A stretch of DNA of 64,000 bases from Drechmeria coniospora (GCF_001625195.1 NC_054390.1:1846163-1910162); one strand, 5' to 3'; positions 1 to 12,096 are shown, counted from the stretch's first letter. Notes: generated from the sequence alone by a model not told the origin. Program-made: numbers and translations.

Positions 1-2
1 AT

Positions 3-1115
3 TATGCCAGCGAGGAAGATACTGTGACTGTCGGTCAAGACCTGGTTCGAATCGAGCTTGGCGGAAGCCCGAATGTTGGCGAGAAGAAAGATGTCTCCTC
101 GAACGAGTCGAAGTTTGAACCAGCGCGAATTGAATCGACCGCAGAGCTGGACAAGTCACAATCGGTCGCGCCACAGAAATCAGAACTCCCTCGAACGCCT
201 GAACCCGAGCAGCCCATGAAGGTCATGAGCATGGCACTGCCAGATGTGCAGAACAATTCCAGCTCGCTACCAGCCTCGCCCCCCCCTATGCGCGAGGAAC
301 GCCGCGTAAGTGTCTTACACACAAGTACCTGGTTTACCACGACCTCGCGAGATGTTAACAAACCACCCAGATAAAAATGAACCGAATGCGCCTCCGCATC
401 GCGGAGCGTCTCAAACAGTCGCAGAACACGGCAGCATCCTTGACAACCTTCAATGAAGTTGATATGTCTAACATGATGGAATTTCGCAAGCTGTACAAGG
501 ATGATATTCTTAAGAAGACCGGTATTAAACTAGGCTTTATGAGCGCCTTTGCCAGGGCCACTGTCCTGGCCATACGAGATATTCCTGCCGTCAATGCATC
601 CATTGAAGGGCCAAATGGAGGCGACACGGTTGTCTACCGCGACTACGTCGATATCAGCGTTGCTGTTGCCACGGAGAAGGGGCTCGTCACACCCGTCGTA
701 CGAAATGTAGAGTCAATGGATATGCTTGCCATTGAGAAATCAATTGCAGACATGGGTAAAAAGGCATGTACTCTCATGCCACCTGTTGACCCCTGAATAG
801 CGCTGACGTCGATGAAAGGCCCGGGATGGAAAATTGACCATTGAGGACATGGCAGGTGGCACATTTACAATCAGCAATGGTGGTGTTTTTGGCTCCCTCA
901 TGGGTACGCCCATTATCAACCTGCCTCAGAGCGCCGTCCTAGGCCTTCATGCTATCAAGGATCGCCCAATTGCTATAAACGGCAAAATTGAGATCCGGCC
1001 AATGATGTACCTGGCACTAACCTATGACCATCGGCTTTTGGATGGTAGGGAAGCTGTACAGTTTTTGGTAAAGGTAAAAGAATACATTGAAGACCCTAGG
1101 CGTATGCTTTTATGA
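3..1115 (+). CDS. KGD2: 2-oxoglutarate dehydrogenase E2 (dihydrolipoyl succinyltransferase), 5' end outside window
   Basis: Mitochondrial E2 core of the 2-oxoglutarate dehydrogenase complex (TCA cycle), which moves the succinyl group from the lipoyl arm to CoA. Exons read 3-305, 371-763 and 819-1115, ending in TGA at 1113-1115. The first exon starts inside the C-terminal edge of the lipoyl domain ([18 protein letters not shown]), followed by a Ser/Pro/Glu-rich linker of about 70 residues. The next two exons hold the catalytic domain: [54 protein letters not shown] and the active-site motif [12 protein letters not shown], with the usual C-terminus EDPRRMLL. A peripheral E1/E3-binding domain is not evident, as expected for fungal KGD2. 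Codon use is ordinary (Leu CTG/CTC/CTT/TTG), unlike the repeats to the right. The gene looks intact; the N-terminal presequence and most of the lipoyl domain are off the left edge. Confidence 0.95.
306..370 (+). other. KGD2 intron, GT-AG, 65 nt
   Basis: Phase-0 intron with donor GTAAGT and acceptor CAG. Removing it joins the linker (REERR) to the start of the catalytic domain ([13 protein letters not shown]). A branch-like GTTAAC lies about 15 nt before the acceptor. Confidence 0.85.
764..818 (+). other. KGD2 intron, GC-AG, 55 nt
   Basis: Without an intron the frame hits TGA near 794. Cutting at AAG|GCATGT and AAAG|GCCCGG restores [16 protein letters not shown], the conserved E2 sequence, in phase 0. 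No GT donor nearby gives the right frame. CTGAC at about 803-807 is a good branch site. This is therefore a non-canonical GC-AG intron. Confidence 0.8.
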
Positions 1116-1225
1116 GTTATTGAAAAATAGAACGGAGAATTTTCGAGTTCTTAAATGTTTCTAGTTCAATTCAAATTAATAGAACATGCATTATATTTTT
1201 ATTATTTAATTCAATCTATATTTTT
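1116..1225. other. 3' flank of KGD2, transition to AT-rich repeat block
   Basis: Presumed 3' UTR. Base composition becomes AT-rich from about 1140 onward. No gene is seen. A 20-bp stretch at 1196-1215 recurs at 1427-1446 on the far side of the solo LTR. Confidence 0.5.
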
Positions 1226-1426
1226 TGTTATGATATTAGGCTTTGCCTAATAGAGCTATGTCCTAGGATAGAGTTACGTGCAACAGTACGTAACTCGCAC
1301 CCTATGACTAAGCAAGCATTAGAGTATAAGTACTCCAATGCCTTACACTTCGAGTTAGAGTTCTGTAGATTTCTTAATAACTATTTCCGACTACTAGATA
1401 TTGGTAGTACTAGTAACTCCATAGCA
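1226..1426 (+). mobile_element. Solo LTR, family C gypsy type (201 bp)
   Basis: Starts TGTTATGATATTAGG and ends CATAGCA, flanked by TTTTT on both sides (1221-1225 and 1427-1431). Related sequence occurs at 16737-16936, where it follows a polypurine tract and so is a 3' LTR, and in reverse at about 12097-12280. This copy is the least RIP-decayed of the three. The short reading frame inside it (1304-1486) is not a gene. Confidence 0.75.
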
Positions 1427-1719
1427 TTTTTATTATTTAATTCAATTGTATTCATTTATAAGTATTATTACTGGAGGTTTAAGTAATAAATAATACTATA
1501 ACGTAAGTTACTATTAAACGGGTTAGAAATATAATATATAGATTGAATCTTAGTTAATGGTTTCTGCTTTGCCCTAAGAGTTTAAGTAGGGTAAGATAAA
1601 TTATATATTATTATTCTAGTTTATATACAGAGACTATATATTTATTCCAAAAAGCCTTATTTAATTTAGACTAAAAGAAGTCTAATATAGCTAGCAGTAT
1701 ATTTACAATACTAACTTAG
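1427..1719. other. AT-rich stretch, no gene seen
   Basis: Very TA-rich sequence with dense stops in all frames. I see no domain or repeat boundary in it beyond the 20-bp duplicate noted beside the solo LTR. Confidence 0.4.
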
Positions 1720-2930
1720 TATTAGAATTACTAGTATTTATACTAATAAGACTACCCAAATAGGATACTATCCTATATGTATTGCTACTTGCAATACCTA
1801 GCAGTAGTACTACTACTAGCCAATGTACTACTACTGTACTGTACGTATAAGTAGTATATTAGGTTAACGAATTGTACTTCCTATATAAATTCTCCTCACC
1901 CCGACTTAGTACAACTAATAGTAGTACTACTTATACGAGACGTACAATAGTAGTAGATTGGCTAGGCAGTAGTACTTAGTCGACTAAGTAAGATTATTAA
2001 TCGGACCGTTAATTAACGCTCTTCGAACTACTATTAGTAGTTACCTACTAATAGTACTACTACTACGCGTTAGGACCCACCTAACTGCAACTAGCAATTG
2101 CTTACTAGTAGTACTACTACTGGCCCGCTTAACTACTAGAGTACTACTACTTTACTATTGCAACCGAACAATAATACTAACGAAGTCTAATAGCTATATA
2201 TACTAACTATGCAACTAGCAGTATAACTTAACCAGAGTATTTAGAGCTGCATTATATATAGGCAGATTATTTGGAAATATATTATATAGGATTAGTCAGA
2301 ATTCCAATGCATATATATTATACTAATTAAAGTACTACCTCTTAGGTATAAAATAGTCCTACCTTTCCTATACTCCTAAATAGGAAGTAAGTAAAAAAAC
2401 AAGTAAGTAAGAACAAGAAGAATATATAAGTCTCTCTTTTCTAAATCGCATCTTAGCACTATAATTTAACTTATTTAAATCTATATTCCCTACCTAGTTA
2501 CTAACTAGTACTCTTTTTACTATTACTAATAGTATTAATTAATATCCATTTTGGATAGTCCGTATAACTGTAGTTCTACTATATACCCTTCCGATTCTTC
2601 TTTTTACCCTAATTTAAACAGGTTATAGGCCCGGAAGGACTATACTAAGTCCCCTAGAATAATTAACCCAGCTGCTAATATATATAATAAGTACTACGTA
2701 TTATATATCATAATATACTTCTGCTATAAGTACTACTTACTGTAATTCTAGGAAATCGATTTAACTATAGTACCCAGCTACTAATGTATATAATAAGTAC
2801 TACTTATTGTATATCCCAATACTAAACTACTAGTACTATTAGTATAAAGGTAAACCGAAATCTAATTACTAACTAAATTGTATCTATATTCCTAAAATGG
2901 ATTCTACTAAGGAAAGTTAGGCTACTCTTA
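1720..2930 (+). mobile_element. Ty1/copia 5' end: LTR, leader and gag start (plus orientation)
   Basis: A copia LTR begins near 1720 and matches, in reverse, the copies at about 2931-3972 and 24430-25283. It is followed by a leader with two copies of a block containing TATAATAAGTACTAC (about 2680-2810). A gag start ATG GAT TCT ACT AAG GAA lies at about 2899, and the same start occurs in decayed form (ATA) at 24153-24155 on the minus strand. The frame ends within about 30 nt at a junction with an inverted LTR, so only the 5' tip of this element remains. Confidence 0.6.
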
Positions 2931-3972
2931 AAAAAAATAGGAAGGGTACGCAGTAGAAGTACTAGTTGTACAAACTATCCAAAATATATATTAATCGAGG
3001 CTATTAGTAATAATAGGAAGTGTACTAGTTAGTAACTGGGCAGGGAATACAGATTTAAATAAGTCAAATAGTAGTATTATAATACGATTTAAAAAAAGGC
3101 TTACGTACTTAATTGTTATAGTATCGGGCTTAGCCCAATACAGGAGAACGGAGGGAACCAAAGGACCCACTAGGAAGAACGCATACAACTAGAAGCCCTA
3201 GTTGTTAAGTAGTTTTCCCTTCTTTAAGTCTTTGAATAAATAATATTGAGAGCACCTAGAGCAGTTGCCTAGTAACTCCATAACATTAATTATTCTTACT
3301 TACTTACTTCCTATTAGGAGTATAGGAAAGGTAGGACCATTTTATACCTGTAAGGTAGTACCTTAATTAGTAAAATATATATATATCGGAATTCTAACTA
3401 ATTCTATATAATACATCTCTAAACAATTTACTTACATACAATACAGCTCTAAATACTCTTATTAAGTTATACTGCTAGTTGTATAGTTAGTATATATAAC
3501 TAGCAGACTTAGTTAGTATTAGTATTTTATTGCAATAGTATAGTAGTAGTACTACAGTAGTTAAGTAGGCTAATAGTAGTACTACTAGTAAGTAACTACT
3601 AATTAAAGTTAAGTAGGTCTTAGTACGCAATAGTAATACTATTAGTAGGAAACTATTAGTAGTAGTTATAAGAGTATTAATTAACGGTCCGATTAATAAT
3701 CTTACTTAGTCGACTAAGTACTACTTATATAAAATATATAATAGTAGTAGATTGGCTAAATAGTAGTACTACTATTAGTTGTATTAAGTTAGAATAAGGA
3801 GAATTTATATAGTAAGTACAATTTATTAACTTAATATACTACTTATATATATAGTATAGTAGTAGTATATTAGTAAGTAGTAATACTACTACTAGGTATT
3901 ATAAGTAGTAATATATATAGAATAGTATCCTATTTAGGTACTTTTACTAATATAAATATTAGTAATTTTAAT
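2931..3972 (-). mobile_element. Ty1/copia 3' LTR (minus orientation), interrupted by a solo gypsy LTR
   Basis: Inverted relative to the LTR at 1720. The right end reads TATTAAAATTACTAA on the minus strand and is preceded (on the element strand) by a polypurine tract AAAGGGGG at about 3973-3981, so this is the 3' LTR of a minus-strand element. Compared with the copy at 24430-25283, CpA has largely become TpA. The LTR is rich in AGTAGTACT-type palindromes. Confidence 0.6.
3114..3285 (+). mobile_element. Solo LTR of family B gypsy (172 bp)
   Basis: Begins TGTTATAGTATCGGGC and ends CTCCATAACA, with a perfect 5-bp duplication TTAAT at 3109-3113 and 3286-3290. It matches the 171-bp LTRs at 41466-41636 and 55200-55370 (those lie in reverse). 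It interrupts a copia LTR and is less decayed than its host, so it arrived later or was mutated less. Confidence 0.85.
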
Positions 3973-4410
3973 ACCCCCTTTATTTAGCTAGTAAGAGTAC
4001 CACTATATAGGAATCCTTTAAAGACCTAATAAGCTAAGGTATTATTAAAAGAGATTAGTAGTAAGGGCCTTAGTAAGACTATTAGTAGGTATTAACTTAA
4101 TATTTAAATAGTTAATTTTAGCTAAGCTGCTTATTACTTCTTACTAAATATACTAAAATTTTAGTAAGGTATACTTAGTATAAGAGTACTAATTTAAGTT
4201 ATTAGTAATAAAGATAGATCTATTATTATTATATAAAAGTAGAATAAGTTTTTAAAGACTTTTTCCTATTTTATAAATAGACTATTTAGCTATTTAATTT
4301 CCTATATTACTTTTAGTAGGGTATTAAATTCTACTTCTATAGTTAAAAGAGTAATTATACTTACCCTTTTTAACTTTTAGTAAATTAATTTACTTACTAA
4401 GGTAAAAAGG
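3973..4410 (-). pseudogene. Copia RNase H remnant (minus strand), cut by gypsy A
   Basis: Heavily RIP-decayed version of the copia RNase H region seen better preserved at 18611-19260 and 28416-29092. Recognisable blocks such as the AAGGTAAAAAGG junction line up with those copies. Full of stops. The left LTR of the gypsy A element begins immediately after 4410, so the rest of this copia is missing from its expected place. Confidence 0.5.
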
Positions 4411-4601
4411 TATAACGATATTATATATTGTATTCTCTTTCTAGCCTACCCTATACCCCCTATTATATAATGCGCGGACCGTCTAGGTATATAGGCCGTT
4501 CCTTACTGCCCTTACTATTTTCTATTTCTTTTCTTCCTCCTTAGTTTAAAAATTCTATAGTTTTTATATATACTACCTTCCTACTAGTTAGCTTTATAAT
4601 A
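4411..4601 (+). repeat. Gypsy A 5' LTR (191 bp)
   Basis: Matches the solo LTR at 9953-10143 over its whole length with mainly C-to-T and G-to-A changes; for example the terminal TTCGTAACA became TTTATAATA. Confidence 0.75.
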
Positions 4602-4649
4602 TTATTTTTAAACTCTATTAGCCTACCCTTAAGATAATTATTTAGTAAA

Positions 4650-7600
4650 TACTAAGTTTACTAAAATATCTAGCTTTACTAACCGTATAACTTACTTAGC
4701 TATTCCCTAAAACCTTAATAAAATACCCTACTTAAACTAACTAAGTAATTCTACCTTAAGCTTTAACTTAGCCTTATTTAAAATTATTACCTCCCTCTAC
4801 TTACTTTAGGCATACCTTTAATAGCTTAAAGGAATAAGTAAAAAGTTATTTACCTTTACCCTTAAACTAATACCTCCTATTACTATAGCCCCTACGGCCT
4901 ACCTTATATTTTACCTAACCTTATTTAATAGTAACTTAGTTTTTTTCTTATTTTAAGTAGGAGAAATTAAGGCTAAAATTAAACTTAAAGGTATAACTAT
5001 TAGTAATAATAAAGCTTAGTTTTACTATATTTTTAGCTAACTTAGACTAAAAACTAAAAAGATACTAGCCTTTTAGTTTAAGTATAAGTAGAAATTAAGT
5101 AAATTTAATTACTAATAGATTATTTAGAAATTAAATAAGATTTATAGTAACCTAAGTTAAGCTAAAAAAGCCCTTAAGAAACTCTCCTAGCTTTACTAAA
5201 TTATTATATTTATAAAGTTCTTTTTTATTTTTAAAGAAATAATACTTAAAGCTAATAGCCCTAACTAGCCTAAAGCTATTAAGATTAATTACTTTAAAAC
5301 TACCCTTTCTAAAAACCTTTACTAAGTATTACTTTTTAATTTTAACCTTATGTATAATAACTTTCTTACTTTTACCTACTAAGTTAGTATAATTACTAAT
5401 TATCTTAACTCCTCTATATACTAACTATCCTACTACCCTACTAGCTATTATACTAAAGGGGCTAAGACTACCTTTATTTAGTAAGCTAACCTTACTAAGC
5501 CTACCTATATTTAATAGGCTAACCCTACTAAGGGTAGTAAATACCCTTATAGGTAATAAGCTAACCTTACTATAAATAATAAACTTTTCTATAGAAAATA
5601 AGCTTAGTATATTTTAGCTATAGAACTTAATTATTAAAGGTAGGAAGGGGTTTACTTTTATTATACTAAAAAGGGCTACTATATATAAATTTACTTACTC
5701 TTACTACCTATCCTACTATAAAAGTAAAATATAAACCCTAAGATCTAAGTATTATAAAATATAACTATCCCTATAAGTATTATTAAGGAATATAGTAAGA
5801 ATACTATTTTAAATTAAGGAAATAAATAGGCTTTAAGGAAAGTTATCCTTTAAGCTTACTAAATAAAATAAGTTTAATTTCCCTTTTTTTTAATTCTTAT
5901 TATAGTTAATTTAATTTATTATACTAAAAAGACTTTTATAAATATAGGCTTAACTATTTATATATTTATTAGTAATACCTTTATAAAGAAAGCCTAACTA
6001 ATATATATTCCTATCCCCCCTTAAGACCTATAAGGCTTTTAGAACTACCCTATTACCTAAATATCTAAAATAGCCTATTCCTAAGTTAATATAGAAGGCT
6101 ATTCCTAAGATATCTTTTTCTATATTATCTTATACTAATATTATAATTTTATTTTAGGCCTAAAATAAATATAATACTAAAATATTACTATTTTACCTAC
6201 TAAATAATAGCTTTATATTAAGTCTTCTAATACCTAGGTTTAAAACCTTACCTATTACTACTACTAAAAACCCTTATACTTTAGATAATAAATTTAATAA
6301 ATCTATAGTAATTCCTTCTTAACCTATACTTAATACTAAAAGAAAGACCCTTTAATTTAAATCTTTACTATCTTTTTAGCTAATATTAAAAAGGCCCTTT
6401 AGCCTAAAATTACTAATAACCTTTATACTACCCTTTCTATATACTATTATAACTTTCTTTCCCTTTTTAGCTATTATTAAGCTAATTAGCTCTTACCCCC
6501 CTAAGGCTATTTAAACTATAGTATTCCCTTAGAGAAAGATAAAAATAGCCTTAAAAAGTAATTACCTTAGGGCCCCCTTTATACTATATTATAAAAAAAA
6601 CTATTTATCCTTTAAAAGATATTATATAAATTACTAAATAAAGAATTTATTTATATTAATAGTTTTCGAACTATTACTTTAGTTCTTTTTACTAAGAAAC
6701 TTAAAGGTAGCTTCTATTTCTATATTAATTATAAAGGACTTAATATTATTATAATTAAGGATTATTTTTCTTTCCTTTTTATTTAAGAAACCTTTTACTA
6801 AGTTTTTTAAACTTAATAGCTTACTAAACTTAATATTATTTTAGTATTTTACTACCTATAGGTAAAAGAAAATAATAAGTAAAAGATTACCTTTTATACT
6901 TAATTTAGCTTCTTTAAGTAGCTTATTACCCTATTTAGTCTTACTTTTACTCCTACTACTTTTTAGTAATATATTAACTATATATTTTATAAATACCTTA
7001 ATATCTTTTACTCTATATATATAGATAATATACTTATTTACTTCTTAGGGTCTCTTTAGGATTACTATTATAAGGTCTAATAGATCCTTAGTAAACTTTA
7101 AAATACTAGCCTTTAAGTTAATATTAATAAATATATATTTAAAGCTATAGAAGTTAAATACCTTAGTATAATTCTTATAACTAGCTAAGGTATTAAGATA
7201 GATCCTAATAAGGTTAAGGTAATTTATAATTAAGTACTACCTACTATAGTTAAAGGGGTCTATAGCTTTTTAGGCTTTATAAACTTTTATTAGTAATTTA
7301 TTAATAGCTATAGCTACTTAGTAAAACCCCTTATTACTTTTATTAAGAAAATAGTATTTATTTCTTTTTTATTTTCCCCCTTAGCTAAAGAAGTATTTAA
7401 TATACTTAAGAATCTTTTTGCCTTTTACCTTATTCTTACTACCTTTAACTATACCTATAAAATAGTACTTAAAGTTAATACTTTAGGATATTATATTAGT
7501 AGGGTACTTTTATAATATAATAATAATAAGGTACTATAACTAATAGTATACTTTTCTACCTATATATTCTTAGCTAAAGCTAACTATATTATTTATAATA

Positions 7601-9100
7601 AGGAGCTCCTTACTATTATTAAATACCTCTCCTAATAAAGCGCTAAGCTCTATAGCCTAACTAGTTAATTTAAGATTCTTACTAACTACTTAAGCTTTAA
7701 GGCTTTTGTCTAAACCTACTACCTTAATAAATACTAGTTCTATTAGGTTAATAAACTCTTTTAGTATTACTTTACTATTTACTTTTACCCTAAGAGGTTA
7801 AATAGTAAATTTAATATACTCTTCTAACGTAAGTAGAATATACCCTATTTCCCTAAGGACTTATAGTACTAAGGCTATAATACTATACTTCTTTTAGATT
7901 ATCTTTTTACTATAACCTATACCCTTAAACTTACTTCTATTCCCTTATTATTTACTAATACTATACTAATTAATCTTTAAAACCTAGCCCTTACTACTAA
8001 TATTAATTACTAAAAGGCCTAGGAAGCTATAGCCTAAGGTTAATTAAAATAGCCCTTAACTTTATGCCTTAGAATCTAACTCTTTAAATATAATTTTAAT
8101 TTAAAAGGCTACCTTTACTACTATAAATATATATAAATCCCTTACTTTAAACTACTTTATACCTGCTTTATATAAGATATATATAATACCTTCCTTTTAG
8201 GCTACCTAAGTAAAAGTACTACTATTACCTTAGTCTTAAGATAGTTCTTTTAGCTAAATTATAGTACTTTTACCTATTGCTTTATTTAAAACTACTACTT
8301 ATATAGTAGTAAGTTAGTTTAAAGGGAATACTACTAAGGCCTCCTTAAGCTACTTCCTATCCCTAACTATATTTAGTCTAAAATTTCTATAGACTTTATT
8401 ACTAACTTTCCCCTATCCTATAGGTTTAGTACTTTCCTTATTATTACTAACTAACTCTTTAAAGGTATTCTTCTTATTCTAATAGTATACTATTATACTA
8501 AAGATATTATATAAGTCTTCCTTACTTACTATATCCCCTACTATATACTTTTAGTAGTTATTATTTTTAACTAAAGCCCTTAATTTATTAATACCCTTTA
8601 GAAATATTTCTACTATTTTTTTTAAATTATTTATAGGCTCTCTATAGTATATTACCTAAAAATAAATAAACTAACTAAATAAACTAACTAATAGGTAAAG
8701 GACTACCTTTATACCTTTTGTTTAGTTACTTAGGATAATTAGGCTACCTTACTCCCTAGGGTAGCCCTAGCTATTAATAATTATTTAACCTTAGCTTTTA
8801 GAATAAGCTTATTCTTCCTTTCCTATAGATATAACCTTAGCCTTACCTAACTTATTAATTAAATTCCTACCCCCTTTACTTACTAATCCCCTATAGCTTA
8901 AGCCGAAACTATTACCTATAAGCTTTACTAGGGTATTAAATAGGCCTAAGTAGCTATAGCTACTATATAGGATACCTAATAATACTATACTAACCGGTCC
9001 TATCTACTAGTAAATAACTTTTAAATTAGTAACTATATATAGCTCTCCTTCCGTAATATTAAAATAACTTAGCTATATAAGAAACTTAATTAGAAAAATA
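4650..9100 (+). pseudogene. Decayed gypsy A gag-pol
   Basis: Read with RIP stops ignored, the plus strand shows gag about 4700-5850, including a zinc knuckle near 5655-5696 whose Cys and His ligands appear as Tyr. A reverse transcriptase lies at about 6590-7140; its FVKKKDG-, MPFGL- and YLDD-like motifs are visible as decayed forms, the last as YIDN. RNase H lies at about 7440-7640 (IYNKELLTII) and integrase at about 7990-8900 (a decayed SMDFITDLP / VDRLSKG region). Nearly all breaks are TAA or TAG in place of Gln or Trp codons. The second copy at 59972-61632 covers only gag and protease. No functional product is expected. Confidence 0.65.
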
Positions 9101-9540
9101 GCCTTTATTAAGTTATTGCCTTAGTTAGTTCTTACGTATATTAACTTAATACCCCTTTTAGTATTTACCCTATTTTCTATACCTACTTACTTTATTAAGT
9201 AGTATTAGACCCCCTTCTATTTTAATAGCTTATTAACTTCTAACTGCCTCCTATTACTAATAAGAACAGTACTAATAAATATACTATTAACTATATTAGT
9301 AACGTTAAATACTACTAAGGAGCCCTATATTGCGCCTTAGTCTACTAGATAGGCTATATTATTCCGACGTAGGAGCTAATATTAGCTATTAAAGATATAG
9401 TTACTTAGGATAATTTCTTATACAATAACCTAGTACTACTTAAGTTATAGCCTATTTTCTCTATAGTAGTAAAGCTTAGCTTTAGGTATAATTACCGCTT
9501 AAGCCCTTACTCTTATAACCGCTCTAGCTAGGTTTTTAGT

Positions 9541-10315
9541 TCCCTAGAGTAAATAAATCTACCCTAGGAGGAGGACTCTTTATACTACTTTAACTATAGC
9601 AGTATCTATAATACTTAGTCTCCTCCTAATACCTTACGGTACAACCCGTAAGACCTATAAGTAAGTAATAGGGAAACCCCTACTACCTACCTACCTTCCT
9701 TATTACGTTATAACGCTAGAGCGTTTAACTTTACAAAGGCCGATACCTAAAGTAATCCCCTTATAAGTAAGACCAAAGCCTATAAGCCTATTTAAAAAGC
9801 TATATTATAAGCGCCTTAAGATATAGTATATTCCCTAAAGTAAATAAATCCGCCTTAGGAGGAGGACTCTTTATACTACTTTAACTATAGCGGTATCTAT
9901 AATGCTTAGTCTCCCCCTAATACCTTATAGTATAACCCGTAAGACCTATAGGTGTAACGATATTATATATTGTATTTTCTTCCTAGCCTACCCTATACCC
10001 TCTATTACGTAACGCGCGGACCGTTTGGGTATATAGGCCGTTCCTTACTGCCCTTACTGTTTTCTGTCTCTTTTCTTCCTCCTTAGTTCGAAAATTCTAT
10101 AGTCTTTGCGCATACTGCCTTCCTACTAGTTAGCTTCGTAACAATAGGCAAGCAATAGGGAAACCCCTACTACCTACCTACTTTCCCTATTACGTTGTAA
10201 TGCTAGAGCGTCCGATTTTATAGAGGCCGGTGCCTAAAGTAATTCCCTTACAAGTAAGACTAAAGCCTATGAGCCTATTTAAAAAGCTATATTACAGGCG
10301 CCTTAAGATATAGTA
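9541..10315 (+). repeat. In-frame tandem duplication (291-bp unit) in the 3' region of gypsy A
   Basis: The block starting at 9541 repeats from 9832; the offset of 291 bp equals 97 codons. Both units read on the plus strand as a Pro/Ser/Tyr/Gln-rich peptide (PQEEDSLYYFNYS...) with only TAA/TAG interruptions. The second unit is split by a solo LTR. The sequence lies downstream of integrase; its function is unknown. Confidence 0.7.
9953..10143 (+). mobile_element. Solo LTR of gypsy A (191 bp)
   Basis: TGTAACGATATT to TTCGTAACA with perfect 5-bp duplication ATAGG (9948-9952 and 10144-10148). Inserted in the second unit of the tandem duplication. It is the best-preserved LTR of this family here and keeps CpG sites lost in the two LTRs of its host. 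Confidence 0.9.
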
Positions 10316-10317
10316 CT

Positions 10318-10830
10318 TTTAGTACCCCCTAGTACCTTCTATTACCCCTAGGGTGCCTCTAGCGCCCTCTATTACTCCTAGTAGTCTTTGTTACCCCTGC
10401 CCTTTAGTGCCTCTAGTGCCTTTATTACCCCTAGTAGTCTCTATTACCCCCTAGTACCCTCTAGCGCACTCTGTGGCCTTTGTTATCTCTAATACCTCTA
10501 GTACCTCTAGTACCTTCTGGTGCCCCTAGTACCCTTTACCTCTAATACCTCTAGTGCCTTTAGTGCCTCTAGTGCCTTCTAGTACCCCTAGTGCCCTCTG
10601 TTACCCCTAGTGCCCTTTAGTGCCTTTGCGTAGCCTTCGTTACCTCTAATACCTCTAGTACCTCTAGTGCCTTTATTACCCCTAGTAGTCTCTATTACCC
10701 TTAGTAGTCTCTATTACTACTAGTGCCCTCTAGTATATTCTAGGGCCTTTGTAAGGCCCTCTGGCGACCTTTAGTACCCTTTAGTACCCTTTAGTACATC
10801 CTGCCTAATTCCTCTAGCGCCCTCTAGTTA
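10318..10830. repeat. Degenerate short tandem repeat (about 9-12 bp units)
   Basis: Many variants of CTCTAGTGCC / CCTAGTACC in one orientation, followed at about 10975-11160 by CCTACCCTATACC-like repeats. Lies between the coding part of gypsy A and its polypurine tract. No gene is seen. Confidence 0.7.
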
Positions 10831-11173
10831 ATTAAACCAACCCCCTTATATACCTACCGACTTCGTTAGTAGCCCAGCTATACTAAACGCAGCTTGTTGG
10901 CTACTTTTTATTTTCCGTAAAATTCATTTGTATAGTAAAATAAATAAATCGACTTACGGCCACCAAACGCCTACCCTTAACCTACCCTACACCTACCCTA
11001 TACCCCAATTGTCTACCTACCCTATACCCTAAATTCCAACCTACCCTATACCTACTCTGTACCTCCTACCGCCTAACCTACCTATACCTACCTTTTACCC
11101 TAATGTTTAACCTACCTACCTACCCTATACCCCCTCTATCTCCGACCTTCCCGCACTCGGAGGAGGGGGGTAT

Positions 11174-11364
11174 TATAACAATATTATATATTGTATTCTC
11201 TTCCTAGCCTACCCTATACCCCCTATTATATAATGCGCGGACCGTCTGGGTATATAGGCCGTTCCTTACCGCCTTTACTGTTTTCTGTCTCTTTTCTTCC
11301 TCCTTAGTTCGAAAATTCTACAGTCTTTGCGCATACTGCCTTCCTACTAGTTAGCTTCGTAATA
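11174..11364 (+). repeat. Gypsy A 3' LTR (191 bp)
   Basis: Begins TATAACAATATT directly after the polypurine tract and ends TTCGTAATA. Both terminal dinucleotides show the TG-to-TA / CA-to-TA change expected of RIP. Confidence 0.75.
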
Positions 11365-12096
11365 ATAATAATAGTAAGAGAGGGATTAATAGTTCCTACT
11401 AATACTAATCTATTAGCTAACTACCTAAAAATATATAAAACGGCCCCAATAAGGAAGTAGTAACCTACCTTATAGGAAAGAAATAATAGTAAAAAAAAAA
11501 AGTATAGCAAAAGGCAGTAATAAGATTAATAATAAAAATTATATAGTATAGAGCTAAAAGATAGGTAGGTATAATAGTTAAAAGAAGGAGGAATAATAAG
11601 TAAAAATAAAAAAGGAATAAAAAAATTAATATAAAAGGATTAGTAAAGGGGAAAAGTAAGGTAAGGCAAAGCGCCTTAGGTACTTAGTAAATACCTAAGG
11701 AAGGGCTAAAGTAAGGTAAAGCTAATTACCTAAGGTAACTAATAAGCTCCTAAAGAAAGAATAAAAGGGGAAAAGGCTATATATACTATATACTTAGTAA
11801 ATACCTAACTATTTAGAAAGAAATTTTTTTAGGAGGGATATAATAATAAGGAGGCTAGCCTAAGGAAGGGTAGTTCGGTTACAGCTATAGATAGACTTTA
11901 CTTTAAATAGGTAGAGCAAAACAATATATTATAGTATCAGGCTTAGCCTAATATATAAAAACAAAAGGAACTAAAGGACCTACTAGGAACTATATATATA
12001 ACCAAAAGCCCTAGTTACTAAGTAGTTTTCCCTCCTTTCAGTCTTTTAATAAATATTATTAAGAGCCCTAGAGCAGTTACCTAATAACTCCTTAAT
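11365..12096 (+). mobile_element. Family B gypsy, 3' end and 3' LTR (plus orientation), truncated
   Basis: 11370-11926 matches, in reverse and with heavy RIP decay, the 3' region of the complete family B element (41637 to about 42190). The 3' LTR follows from 11927 (TATTATAGTATC, originally TGTTATAGTATC) to about 12096. The left side is cut at the gypsy A LTR. The antisense gene described at 42001-43370 would begin at its left end but is lost here. Confidence 0.65.

Larger units (their letters stand above)
4411..11364 (+). mobile_element. Ty3/gypsy family A, both LTRs present, RIP-decayed
   Basis: LTRs of 191 bp at 4411-4601 and 11174-11364; the right one is preceded by a polypurine tract (AGGAGGGGGG). 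Between them, in order on the plus strand, are decayed gag, protease-like region, reverse transcriptase, RNase H and integrase, then a repetitive 3' region. Length without the solo LTR inside it is about 6.8 kb, normal for gypsy. The left flank (AAAGG) does not match the right flank, and the two sides belong to different elements (copia on the left, family B gypsy on the right). The outer junctions have therefore been rearranged, perhaps by LTR-LTR recombination between copies. Confidence 0.75.

Noticed and set aside
1304..1486. 60-codon open frame near the left end
   Set aside because: It lies across a solo LTR and its flank; no domain, no splice signals.
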